Source of the DNA: Bacillus methanolicus MGA3
Lineage (GTDB): Bacteria; Bacillota; Bacilli; Bacillales; Cytobacillaceae
DNA: 64,000 nt
Reading direction: 5' to 3'
NCBI RefSeq assembly: GCF_000724485.1
Contig: NZ_CP007739.1
Coordinates: forward strand, 2,650,843 to 2,714,842
Shown one piece after another: positions 11,129 to 18,776 of the stretch. Below the pieces are notes generated by a model. It was not told the DNA's origin, ran no database searches, and saw only the letters and a list, made by a program, of their open reading frames with translations. The first letter of the stretch is position 1; each line of letters opens with the position of its first letter. A program made the position numbers and the translations under genes.

Positions 11129-11164
11129 TGAAAACGCTTTGATTTGTAAGATTTTTTGTATAAT
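11129..11164 (+). promoter_or_regulatory. acuA promoter with overlapping cre-like box
   Basis: TGAAAACGCTTTGA (11129-11142) matches the cre consensus TGWAANCGNTNWCA at 13 of 14 positions. It covers the -35 region of a promoter whose -10 is a perfect TATAAT at 11159-11164; the -35 itself is weak (CTTTGA, 16-bp spacer). CcpA bound here would block RNA polymerase, consistent with known CcpA repression of acu genes in B. subtilis. Confidence 0.75.
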
Positions 11165-11201
11165 AGTGTTAACCATTATTTGTTTTCCGGGTGGGTGACT
11201 A

Positions 11202-11834
11202 ATGGAACATAAAAAAACATATAACGCAATGGAAATGAAAACGCCTCATGGCGACTTAAAAATAGAGGGCCCTATAACACCTGAAAAACTGGCAGGTTAT
11301 GAATTTCATAATGACCTAGTTGCTTTTCGGCCTCCCGAACAGCAGCATAAAGCTTTAATTGAAATTGCCGGACTGCCTGAAGGAAGAATTATCATAGCAA
11401 GGCAAAGGCAAACAATTGTAGGATATGTAACCTTTTTATACCCTGACCCGTTAGAACGATGGTCGGAAGGGAATATGGACAATCTGATCGAGCTCGGAGC
11501 AATTGAGGTAATCCCCCAGTTTAGAGGATATTCTGTCGGAAAAAATCTTCTAAGAGTATCTATGATGGATGATGCAATGGAAGATTATATTATTATAACA
11601 ACTGAATATTATTGGCACTGGGATTTAAAAGGAACAGGACTAAATGTCTGGGAATACAGAAAGGTCATGGAAAAAATGATGAATGCCGGCGGCCTTGAAT
11701 ATTATGCGACTGACGACCCTGAGATATGTTCTCATCCCGCAAATTGCCTGATGGCAAGAATTGGGAAGAGAGTAGATGATGATTCCATTCAAAAATTTGA
11801 CCGGCTGCGCTTTAAGAATCGGTTTATGTATTAA
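11202..11834 (+). CDS. acuA: protein acetyltransferase AcuA
   Basis: GNAT-family enzyme known in B. subtilis to acetylate and inactivate AcsA at its conserved lysine. The 210 residues equal the family length. The GNAT acetyl-CoA site is visible as IELGAIEVIPQFRGYSVGKN at about 97-116, with the R/Q-x-x-G-x-G/A-like FRGYSVGK. First gene of the acuABC operon, transcribed away from acsA. A G-rich ribosome site (GGGTGGGTGACT) precedes the ATG. Confidence 0.95.
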   Translation: MEHKKTYNAMEMKTPHGDLKIEGPITPEKLAGYEFHNDLVAFRPPEQQHKALIEIAGLPEGRIIIARQRQTIVGYVTFLYPDPLERWSEGNMDNLIELGAIEVIPQFRGYSVGKNLLRVSMMDDAMEDYIIITTEYYWHWDLKGTGLNVWEYRKVMEKMMNAGGLEYYATDDPEICSHPANCLMARIGKRVDDDSIQKFDRLRFKNRFMY

Positions 11835-11965
11835 GAAAAGCGGAAGCGGCTCGTTCAGCCCCGACAAGCATAAGACGAATCACGCAGGAGGTTGTTAAAA
11901 CCTCTGGAGTGATTTGGCTTTTGACCTCGAGGGGCTTGCCGCTGCAGCTGGACAATAAGAAAAGC
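11833..11965 (+). repeat. folded intergenic repeat between acuA and acuB
   Basis: The gap holds nested inverted repeats: AGCGGC with GCCGCT, AGCCCC with GGGGCT, AATCAC with GTGATT, and GAGGTT with AACCTC around a GTTAA loop. The opening sequence TAAGAAAAGCGGAAGCGGC recurs in part (TAAGAAAAGCAGAGAGCGAC) at about 11956-11974. I recognise this kind of element as a dispersed intergenic repeat common in Bacillus and relatives. The adjacent acuB ribosome site AGGTGAT follows it. Only one copy is in this window. Confidence 0.7.
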
Positions 11966-12011
11966 AGAGAGCGACCGGAGCTGAGCAATAGAAAGTCGGA
12001 GGTGATAATAG

Positions 12012-12659
12012 ATGCTTGTGGAAGAAATTATGATAACTAAAGTAGTAACATTATTTCCTGACAACACGATTGCGGATGCTATTTCGCTTATGCGTGAAAA
12101 GAAAATCCGCCATCTTCCGATCGTTAATCAGCAAAATCAATTAGTCGGTTTAGTTTCTGATAGGGATCTTAAAGAAGCTGCTCCATCAATATTGGAAGCA
12201 AAAGAGCGAATAGATACTTTGGAAAAACCATTGGAAATTGTCATGAAAACGGACATCATCACAGGTCATCCTCTCGATTTCGTTGAAGAAGTCGCTGCCC
12301 TCTTTTATGAACATAAGATCGGATGCCTGCCCATACTGAAAGACAACAGGCTTGTAGGCATTATTACTGAAACAGATCTATTTCACACACTTGTGGAATT
12401 AACAGGGGCCCATCAGCCTGGGTCACTAATTGAAGTAAAAGTTCCAAACAAAGCAGGAATGCTATGGGAAATTGCCGATGTCATACGCAACCATAACGCT
12501 AACATTCAAAGCGTTCTTGTTTATCCTGATAAGAAAGAAGAAGGATATAAAATATTGGTTATAAGGGTGCAAACGATGAATCCTATCAATATCATAAACG
12601 ATCTCAAAAAAGCAGGCCACCACGTATTATGGCCCAACTTTCCGGGGATCCAATTATGA
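12012..12659 (+). CDS. acuB: CBS-ACT domain protein AcuB
   Basis: The 215-residue protein has two CBS motifs (about 1-60 and 75-130; typical phrases [19 protein letters not shown] and [20 protein letters not shown]) and then an ACT domain (about 138-210). CBS pairs bind adenosine ligands and ACT domains bind small molecules, so a regulatory role for acetate metabolism is likely; the exact job is unknown. Second gene of the operon. Its TGA overlaps the acuC start (ATGA), suggesting translational coupling. Confidence 0.93.
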   Translation: MLVEEIMITKVVTLFPDNTIADAISLMREKKIRHLPIVNQQNQLVGLVSDRDLKEAAPSILEAKERIDTLEKPLEIVMKTDIITGHPLDFVEEVAALFYEHKIGCLPILKDNRLVGIITETDLFHTLVELTGAHQPGSLIEVKVPNKAGMLWEIADVIRNHNANIQSVLVYPDKKEEGYKILVIRVQTMNPINIINDLKKAGHHVLWPNFPGIQL

Positions 12660-13816
12660 AAGACAGTTCAATCTTTGTATTTTCTGAAGAATTGCTGAAC
12701 TATAAATTCAGCAGTCATCACCCTTTTAATCAATTTCGCTTAAAGCTGACATTGGACTTATTATTTAAACTCAATGCAATAGATGAAAAACAAATCGTTC
12801 AGCCCCGTTCAGCAACAGAAGAGGAACTTTACTTAATCCACGACCCCGATTATGTCAACGCTGTAAAATTGGCAGGGCAAGGGTTGCTTGACAGCAATAC
12901 CGCTGAGAATTACGGGCTGGGCACGGAAGACACTCCAATCTTCCCAAATATGCATGAAGCAAGCTCTTTACTTGTTGGAGGAACGTTAACTGCAGTCGAC
13001 TACGTTATGGAAGGAAAAGCAACACACGCACTCCATCTCGGCGGCGGCCTCCATCATGGATTCAGAGGAAAAGCCTCTGGATTTTGCATTTATAATGACA
13101 GTTCCATTGCCATTAAATATTTGCAGAAAAAATATCATGTACGGGTTCTCTATATAGATACAGATGCCCACCACGGAGATGGTGTGCAATGGGCATTTTA
13201 CGATGACCCAACTGTCTGTACATTGTCGATTCATGAAACAGGACGCTATCTATTTCCTGGAACTGGAAACGTAAATGAAAGAGGGCAAGGAAAAGGATAC
13301 GGGTACTCCTTTAACATTCCGGTGGACGCTTTTACAGAAGATGAATCATGGCTTAATGCTTATACAAATGCTGTCCGCGAAATTGCAGATTTTTTTAAAC
13401 CTGATGTAATTCTGACCCAAAATGGTGCTGATTCACATTATTATGATCCACTTACTCATTTATCAGCTACCATGAAAATCTACCGGGAAATTCCGAAGTT
13501 GGCACATGAAATTGCTCATCAATATTGTAATGGCCGGTGGATCGCCGTAGGTGGCGGAGGCTATGATATTTGGCGAGTGGTTCCAAGAGCCTGGGCGTTA
13601 ATCTGGCTTGAGATGACAGAAAACTCAAATTGTTACGGTAGTTTACCTGAGGATTGGATAAAATTATGGCAGGATAAAGCGCCGGTCGTTTTACCATCCG
13701 AATGGGATGATCCTGAAAATCTGTATCCCCCCATCCCCCGAAAGCCAGAAATTACAGAAAAAAATGCTCAAACACTGGAAAACGCACTTTATCCTATCCG
13801 AAGCCAGAAAAAATAA
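12656..13816 (+). CDS. acuC: AcsA deacetylase AcuC (histone-deacetylase superfamily)
   Basis: Zn-dependent removal of the acetyl group from AcsA, reversing AcuA. Hallmarks: [21 protein letters not shown] near 130-150 (His pair) and [19 protein letters not shown] near 170-190 (metal ligands Asp and His). The ATG at 12656 overlaps the acuB stop by four bases; the frame is open 9 codons further upstream, but that start would sit deep in acuB. The 386 residues match the family. Confidence 0.95.
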   Translation: MKDSSIFVFSEELLNYKFSSHHPFNQFRLKLTLDLLFKLNAIDEKQIVQPRSATEEELYLIHDPDYVNAVKLAGQGLLDSNTAENYGLGTEDTPIFPNMHEASSLLVGGTLTAVDYVMEGKATHALHLGGGLHHGFRGKASGFCIYNDSSIAIKYLQKKYHVRVLYIDTDAHHGDGVQWAFYDDPTVCTLSIHETGRYLFPGTGNVNERGQGKGYGYSFNIPVDAFTEDESWLNAYTNAVREIADFFKPDVILTQNGADSHYYDPLTHLSATMKIYREIPKLAHEIAHQYCNGRWIAVGGGGYDIWRVVPRAWALIWLEMTENSNCYGSLPEDWIKLWQDKAPVVLPSEWDDPENLYPPIPRKPEITEKNAQTLENALYPIRSQKK

Positions 13817-13840
13817 AAGACAAAAAATGAATCATTGTAG

Positions 13841-13881
13841 ACAAAAAACGACGGGGCTAGTCATGCTCCGCCGTTTTTGTG
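13841..13881. terminator. terminator between acuC and ccpA
   Basis: ACAAAAAACGACGG and CCGCCGTTTTTGT pair with one mismatch around an AT/GC loop. The genes converge here, and A and T runs on both sides suit bidirectional use. Confidence 0.8.
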
Positions 13882-13931
13882 AAGTCAACCTGATCATGAT
13901 TCAGATCGGGAATTGTTTTAGCAATACTTTT

Positions 13932-14930
13932 TTATTTTGTTGAGCGCCGGAATTCAATTCGGTGCGGCAGTATTACAATTTGATCTGATACCTCTTCTTT
14001 ATTCATCAGCTTTGTTAAAAGCCGCATAGCAACCGCTCCAATATCATACAATGGCTGAACAACCGTTGTAAGCTGAGGCCTTACCATTAAAGTTAATCTC
14101 GTATTATCAGAACTGATCACTTCGAAATCATCAGGGATTTTATAGCCCTTATCCTCGGCTCCGTGTATGACTCCTAGTGCCATTTCATCGGAACCGACAA
14201 AAATTGCAGTCGGTCTTGCATCCATTTCAAGCAATTTTTCTATCGCTTCAATCCCCGAATCATAAGTGTAATCGCCTTCTATAATAAGATCTTCACGAAA
14301 TGGTATTCCATAATTTTCAAGTGCCCGCTTATAACCTGCCAGCTTTTTCTCTTTATTAATTGGCTCATGAAGAGGGCCGATAACAAAAGCAATTTCCTTA
14401 TGCCCTTTTTCAATAAAAGATTGAACAACATCATAAGCTGCTTGTTCGTAGTCAATATTCACTGATGGAATTTTTTCCGTTTCTTCAATTGAACCTGCCA
14501 ATACAATTGGGACTGGGGATTTTTCAAACTCTTCAACATGCTCGGAAGAAATATTTCCACTCATAAAGACAATTCCATCCACCTGTTTACCAAACATCGT
14601 ATTTAGCAAATGCAATTCCTTTTCTTTATTCTGGTCAGAATTACTCAAAATAATATTATATTTATACATTGTGGCAATATCTTCGATACCTCTCGTAAGC
14701 TCAGCAAAAAAAGTGCTTGAAATATCAGGGATAATAACACCGACTGTTGTCGTCTTCTTACTGGCTAATCCCCTTGCCACAGCATTTGGGCGGTAGCCAA
14801 GCCGTTCAATGACTTCCATTACTTTCTTTCTTGTGGCAGGTTTAACATTCGGGTTCCCGTTAACGACCCGTGAAACCGTTGCCATTGATACGTTTGCTTC
14901 TCTTGCAACATCGTATATTGTTACATTCAT
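13932..14930 (-). CDS. ccpA: catabolite control protein A
   Basis: LacI/GalR-family master regulator of carbon catabolite control; with HPr(Ser-P) it binds cre sites. The 332 residues begin [20 protein letters not shown], the DNA-binding helix-turn-helix, followed by the hinge helix ([15 protein letters not shown]) and a periplasmic-binding-protein-like core. The ATG at 14930 has AAGGAG about 9 nt upstream; the open frame runs 12 codons further without a ribosome site. Own promoter upstream. Two cre-like sites in the window (2311, 11129) are candidate targets. Confidence 0.97.
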   Translation of the reverse strand: MNVTIYDVAREANVSMATVSRVVNGNPNVKPATRKKVMEVIERLGYRPNAVARGLASKKTTTVGVIIPDISSTFFAELTRGIEDIATMYKYNIILSNSDQNKEKELHLLNTMFGKQVDGIVFMSGNISSEHVEEFEKSPVPIVLAGSIEETEKIPSVNIDYEQAAYDVVQSFIEKGHKEIAFVIGPLHEPINKEKKLAGYKRALENYGIPFREDLIIEGDYTYDSGIEAIEKLLEMDARPTAIFVGSDEMALGVIHGAEDKGYKIPDDFEVISSDNTRLTLMVRPQLTTVVQPLYDIGAVAMRLLTKLMNKEEVSDQIVILPHRIEFRRSTK

Positions 14931-15052
14931 GCAACCCACTCCTTCATTTGATACACACGGATTCAATTTTCTTTATTTTACTGCAATTAAAAAAAACTAA
15001 ACCTTTTACTAAAAGATTGCAATCCGCTAAACAAGTCTATTTATGTATTTTT

Positions 15053-15081
15053 ATCATACGACAGTCCGGAAAATGCCGCAA
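15053..15081 (-). promoter_or_regulatory. ccpA promoter
   Basis: Minus strand TTGCGG (15081-15076), 17 bp, TATGAT (15058-15053). The leader to the ATG is about 120 nt and no clear operator is visible in it. Confidence 0.6.
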
Positions 15082-15152
15082 TCACAAGCCGACAAATTTA
15101 TCAATTTTGTGACAAAAATGTGAAAATTTTAATAAAAACGACATAAGAAAAA

Positions 15153-15270
15153 GAGGCTGGTCCAAAACTAAGAACCAGCACCCTTAGTTACTTTATTTTG
15201 AAAACATGATCAATGTTTCCACAATATTTAGTAACTGCAGACCGGAGCCAGGCACTTATGGGTCAGCCTC
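15153..15270 (-). repeat. 118-bp inverted-repeat element, probable aroA terminator (family copy 1)
   Basis: The ends are imperfect inverted repeats (GAGGCTGGTCC at 15153, GGTCAGCCTC at the right end). Internal arms also pair: AGTTAC with GTAACT, and GAAAACAT with ATGTTTCC. Thus nearly the whole element can fold on itself. A second copy in opposite orientation lies at 63695-63813 and is clearly similar along its entire length. On the minus strand the element follows aroA and is closed by CAGCCTC then TTTTTCTT, so it likely terminates aroA. Confidence 0.85.
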
Positions 15271-15293
15271 TTCTTGCATTAATATTTCATTTC

Positions 15294-16370
15294 TTATACT
15301 CTTGCCAAAACAGACTTTTTAATTTCGCGGTAGAATTCGTCAAATTGCTTCAAGTCCATTTGCTGGGCAGAATCTGACAGCGCTACTGCAGGGTCAGGAT
15401 GAACTTCTGCCATTACTCCATCTGCTCCAATCGCTAACGCTGCTTTCGCTGCAGGGAGCAACAAGTCTCTTCTTCCGGTAGAATGTGTAACGTCAACAAA
15501 AACCGGAAGATGGGTTTCCTGTTTTAAGATTGGCACCGCTGAAATATCAAGAGTATTTCTTGTTGCCCGTTCATAAGTGCGGATTCCCCTCTCACAAAGA
15601 ATGATTTGTCCATTGCCATGCGCCATAATATATTCCGCTGCATTAATAAATTCCTCAATCGTTGCCGCTAAACCTCTCTTTAATAGAACAGGTTTATTTA
15701 CAGCACCTGCTGCCTTTAATAAGTCAAAGTTCTGCATATTGCGTGCGCCTATTTGAATGACATCAATATATTGGACAGCAGTTTCAATATCAGCTGGATT
15801 CGTGATTTCGCTAATTACAGCTAAATCATATTCATCCGCAATCCGCTTTAAAATTTTTAAGCCTTCTAACCCAAGTCCTTGGAAGTCATAAGGTGATGTA
15901 CGCGGTTTGTAAGCTCCGCCGCGCAAAAGCTTCAACCCTTTTGCTTTTACTGATTCAGCAACAGTCGCCACTTGTTCATATGATTCAACTGCACATGGAC
16001 CGAAAACAAAGTGCGGATTTCCATCGCCAATTTTCTCGCCTTTTAGATCGATCACTGTATTATCCGGTTTTTTCTTGCGGGAAACTAGCAATGCTTTACG
16101 ATGATCATCTTTTTGCAATTCTAAGCCGGCTTTAAAAATTTCTTTAAAAATATGTTCAATTGTTGAGTTTTCGAAAGGTCCATCATTATTTTCCTTAATT
16201 AAATCAAGCATTTTTCGTTCACGCACTGGATCATAACGAAAAACTCCCTGAGTCTCTTTCACACGACCAATTTCTTGGACAAGTCGAGCTCTTTCATTAA
16301 TTAATGATAAAAGCTCCAAATTCAATTCATCGACACGCTGACGCAACTGATCAAGTTCTTTATTGCTCAT
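15294..16370 (-). CDS. aroA: bifunctional chorismate mutase / DAHP synthase
   Basis: First step of the shikimate pathway (phosphoenolpyruvate plus erythrose-4-phosphate to DAHP) with a fused N-terminal AroQ-type chorismate mutase, which in Bacillus serves as the feedback-sensing domain. Residues 1-85 are the mutase helices ([29 protein letters not shown]). Residues about 105-358 are the type I-beta DAHP synthase barrel ([37 protein letters not shown]). 358 residues is the normal size. Named aroA (aroG) in B. subtilis; not the E. coli aroA EPSP synthase. Confidence 0.95.
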   Translation of the reverse strand: MSNKELDQLRQRVDELNLELLSLINERARLVQEIGRVKETQGVFRYDPVRERKMLDLIKENNDGPFENSTIEHIFKEIFKAGLELQKDDHRKALLVSRKKKPDNTVIDLKGEKIGDGNPHFVFGPCAVESYEQVATVAESVKAKGLKLLRGGAYKPRTSPYDFQGLGLEGLKILKRIADEYDLAVISEITNPADIETAVQYIDVIQIGARNMQNFDLLKAAGAVNKPVLLKRGLAATIEEFINAAEYIMAHGNGQIILCERGIRTYERATRNTLDISAVPILKQETHLPVFVDVTHSTGRRDLLLPAAKAALAIGADGVMAEVHPDPAVALSDSAQQMDLKQFDEFYREIKKSVLARV

Positions 16371-16483
16371 CTTCTTTCCGTCCTTTCAAAATAATTATAA
16401 ATCAGAAATCATGTTTAGCAGAGTTGTGAATATTCTTTAACGACCCATGAAAATATGATACATTTTCTATATAATTAGGGTTT

Positions 16484-16512
16484 ATTATATATGAAATGAG
16501 TTTGATTGTCAC
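16484..16512 (-). promoter_or_regulatory. aroA promoter
   Basis: Minus strand GTGACA (16512-16507), 17-bp spacer, TATAAT (16489-16484), about 115 nt upstream of the start codon. Confidence 0.65.
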
Positions 16513-16589
16513 GAAAAATTTCTTTAACGATTAAACGCTTTTAAGTATTAAAGTATTATATAACGATTTTAAAAGAGGGTGTACTCATT

Positions 16590-18776
16590 TTGCAAGAAAA
16601 AAAGAAACTATTTGCTCTCGATATCGGAACTCGATCCGTTGTCGGCATTATTTTAGAAGAACACGATGGTCAATTTCACGTCATTGATATTCTTGCAAAA
16701 GAACACACAAAACGTTCCATGCTGGATGGCCAAATACATGATATTCTGGCCGTTTCAAAAATAATAACAGAAATAAAGGAGCAACTAGAAGAACGTCACG
16801 GATGCTTAAAAAAAGTTGCAGTTGCTGCTGCCGGCCGTGCTTTAAAAACGGAGCGCGCCAAAGCAACTGTTTCCATCAAAGGAAAAACGATGCTTCAAAA
16901 ACAGGATATTCTTCATCTTGAATTATGTGCCGTACAGCAGGCGCAAGCGTCTGTTGCCGAAAAAAATAATGAGGAAAAAAGCTATTATTATTACTGTGTC
17001 GGATACTCGGTTCTTTATTATCAACTTGATGGAGAAGAAATAGGCAACTTGATTGACCAGCAAGGTGATGAAGCTTCAGTTGAAATTATTGCAACATTTC
17101 TCCCTAAAGTAGTCGTGGAATCACTGATTTCTGCTCTCAATCGCTCTGGTCTGGAAATGGAAGCATTAACATTAGAACCGATAGCGGCGATTAATGTGCT
17201 TATGCCTCCTTCTATGCGTAGATTAAATGTTGCATTAGTTGATATTGGAGCAGGGACTTCTGATATTGCCATAACTGACATGGGCACAATTATCGCTTAC
17301 GGGATGGTGCCGATTGCCGGTGATGAAATCACAGAAGCGATAAGTGACCAATATTTGCTTGACTTTCCTCTTGCTGAAAAAGCAAAACGGGAATTGCATA
17401 CAAATGATCGGATTACAATTACAGATATTCTTGGTTTTGAGACTGAAGTTTCAAGGGAAGAAGTGATCAGCCACATTTCTCCTGCTCTCAATAAGCTTGC
17501 AGAATCAATTTGCGATGAAATTCTTCAACTAAACAATGGAAAACCTCCAAAAGCAGTTATGCTTGTCGGGGGCGGAAGCTTAACACCCGAGCTCCCTAAA
17601 AGGCTGGCCGAAAAACTAAATCTCCCTGAAAACCGGGTCGCGATCCGTGGAATAGAGGCTATTTCTTCACTTACCATTTCCAAAAAAATTCACAATGGGC
17701 CAGAACTTGTTACCCCGATCGGAATCGCGATTGCTGCCCAGAGATCTCCATTAAAATATAATACAGTATATGTCAATGAACAACCCGTTCGGTTATTTGA
17801 ATTAAATAAATTAACAGTAGGGGATTGTCTGCTTTCTGCAGGAATAAAAATGAATAAACTTTACGGGAAACCCGGTATGGCATTGTTTGTTACACTTAAT
17901 GGGCAAAACATAACGATTCCCGGCCAGCTCGGTGAAGCCCCGACCATCTTATTAAATGGAAAACCGTGTTCTTTTGACGATGAGATTAAGAATGGTGACA
18001 AAATAGCAGTAAAAAAAGGGAAAGACGGCAGTGCTGCAGATCTAAAAATAATCGATTTGCTTGATCATATACCAAATAAGAAAATTACGATTAACGGCAA
18101 GCCTTATGAAATTTTTGCAACTCTCACATGCAATGGCGTAAAAACATCGCCAGATAAAAAGGTGGAAGATCGTGATCAGATTGTTTGTACAATCCCGGAG
18201 ACGATTGAAGAATTGTTGAAAGAGCTTCAACTTCATGACCTTCTATTACAACTAAGGCCTTTGCGATTGAAAATCAATGACAGAGAGACATTCCTTCCAA
18301 ATCTTGCAGGAAAATTATTTCGAAATGGAATTGCTATAAAGCCTCAAAGCACTTTTAATCATCTTGATGACATAGTCATTGAACAAAAAACAACACCAAC
18401 TGTAAAACAATTAGCAGAAATGAAGCATTTCCAGTTAAAACATATAATTCCAGTAACGTTTAATGGGGAAAAAATCTATTTATCTAAAACAGTGACCGAT
18501 TTTTACAGAAATGGCGAAAAGCTTTCAGAAGATTCCGTTCTGTTTGATGGAGACGAACTTACAGTCGAACAAAAAAAAATGGAGCCATTTCTTTTCCAGG
18601 ATTTATTTAAACATGTTGAAATTACGATGCCGAAAAATTCGGGCGGAAAGTTTGTTTTGCTTAGGAACGACATACCCGCAACATTCTACGACCAAATTTA
18701 CCCTGGGGACGAATTAAAAATTGTCTGGCCATTGTCTCAGGAAAAAAATAGCCCTCCCAACAAGGGGCATGCGTAA
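16590..18776 (+). CDS. FtsA/PilM-like ATPase with repeated C-terminal beta modules
   Basis: The 728-residue protein starts with TTG at 16590 (AAGAGGGTG ribosome site, 9-nt spacing). Residues about 5-390 form an actin-like ATPase fold: phosphate-1 LFALDIGTRSVVG, an SHS2/1C-like insert, phosphate-2 VALVDIGAGTSDIAITD (about 212-228) and the adenosine motif VMLVGGGSLTPE. This resembles FtsA, but it is much longer than the usual 420 residues and is not the ftsA of the division cluster. The C-terminal half (about 395-715) holds about five units of the type hxhNG...hhxNG...GDxhxV, linked by short helices, resembling beta-grasp or ubiquitin-like modules. Partner and role are unknown; cell-envelope or division scaffolding is an inference. 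It begins a plus-strand unit, divergent from aroA. Its stop codon abuts the group II intron. Confidence 0.85.
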   Translation: MQEKKKLFALDIGTRSVVGIILEEHDGQFHVIDILAKEHTKRSMLDGQIHDILAVSKIITEIKEQLEERHGCLKKVAVAAAGRALKTERAKATVSIKGKTMLQKQDILHLELCAVQQAQASVAEKNNEEKSYYYYCVGYSVLYYQLDGEEIGNLIDQQGDEASVEIIATFLPKVVVESLISALNRSGLEMEALTLEPIAAINVLMPPSMRRLNVALVDIGAGTSDIAITDMGTIIAYGMVPIAGDEITEAISDQYLLDFPLAEKAKRELHTNDRITITDILGFETEVSREEVISHISPALNKLAESICDEILQLNNGKPPKAVMLVGGGSLTPELPKRLAEKLNLPENRVAIRGIEAISSLTISKKIHNGPELVTPIGIAIAAQRSPLKYNTVYVNEQPVRLFELNKLTVGDCLLSAGIKMNKLYGKPGMALFVTLNGQNITIPGQLGEAPTILLNGKPCSFDDEIKNGDKIAVKKGKDGSAADLKIIDLLDHIPNKKITINGKPYEIFATLTCNGVKTSPDKKVEDRDQIVCTIPETIEELLKELQLHDLLLQLRPLRLKINDRETFLPNLAGKLFRNGIAIKPQSTFNHLDDIVIEQKTTPTVKQLAEMKHFQLKHIIPVTFNGEKIYLSKTVTDFYRNGEKLSEDSVLFDGDELTVEQKKMEPFLFQDLFKHVEITMPKNSGGKFVLLRNDIPATFYDQIYPGDELKIVWPLSQEKNSPPNKGHA

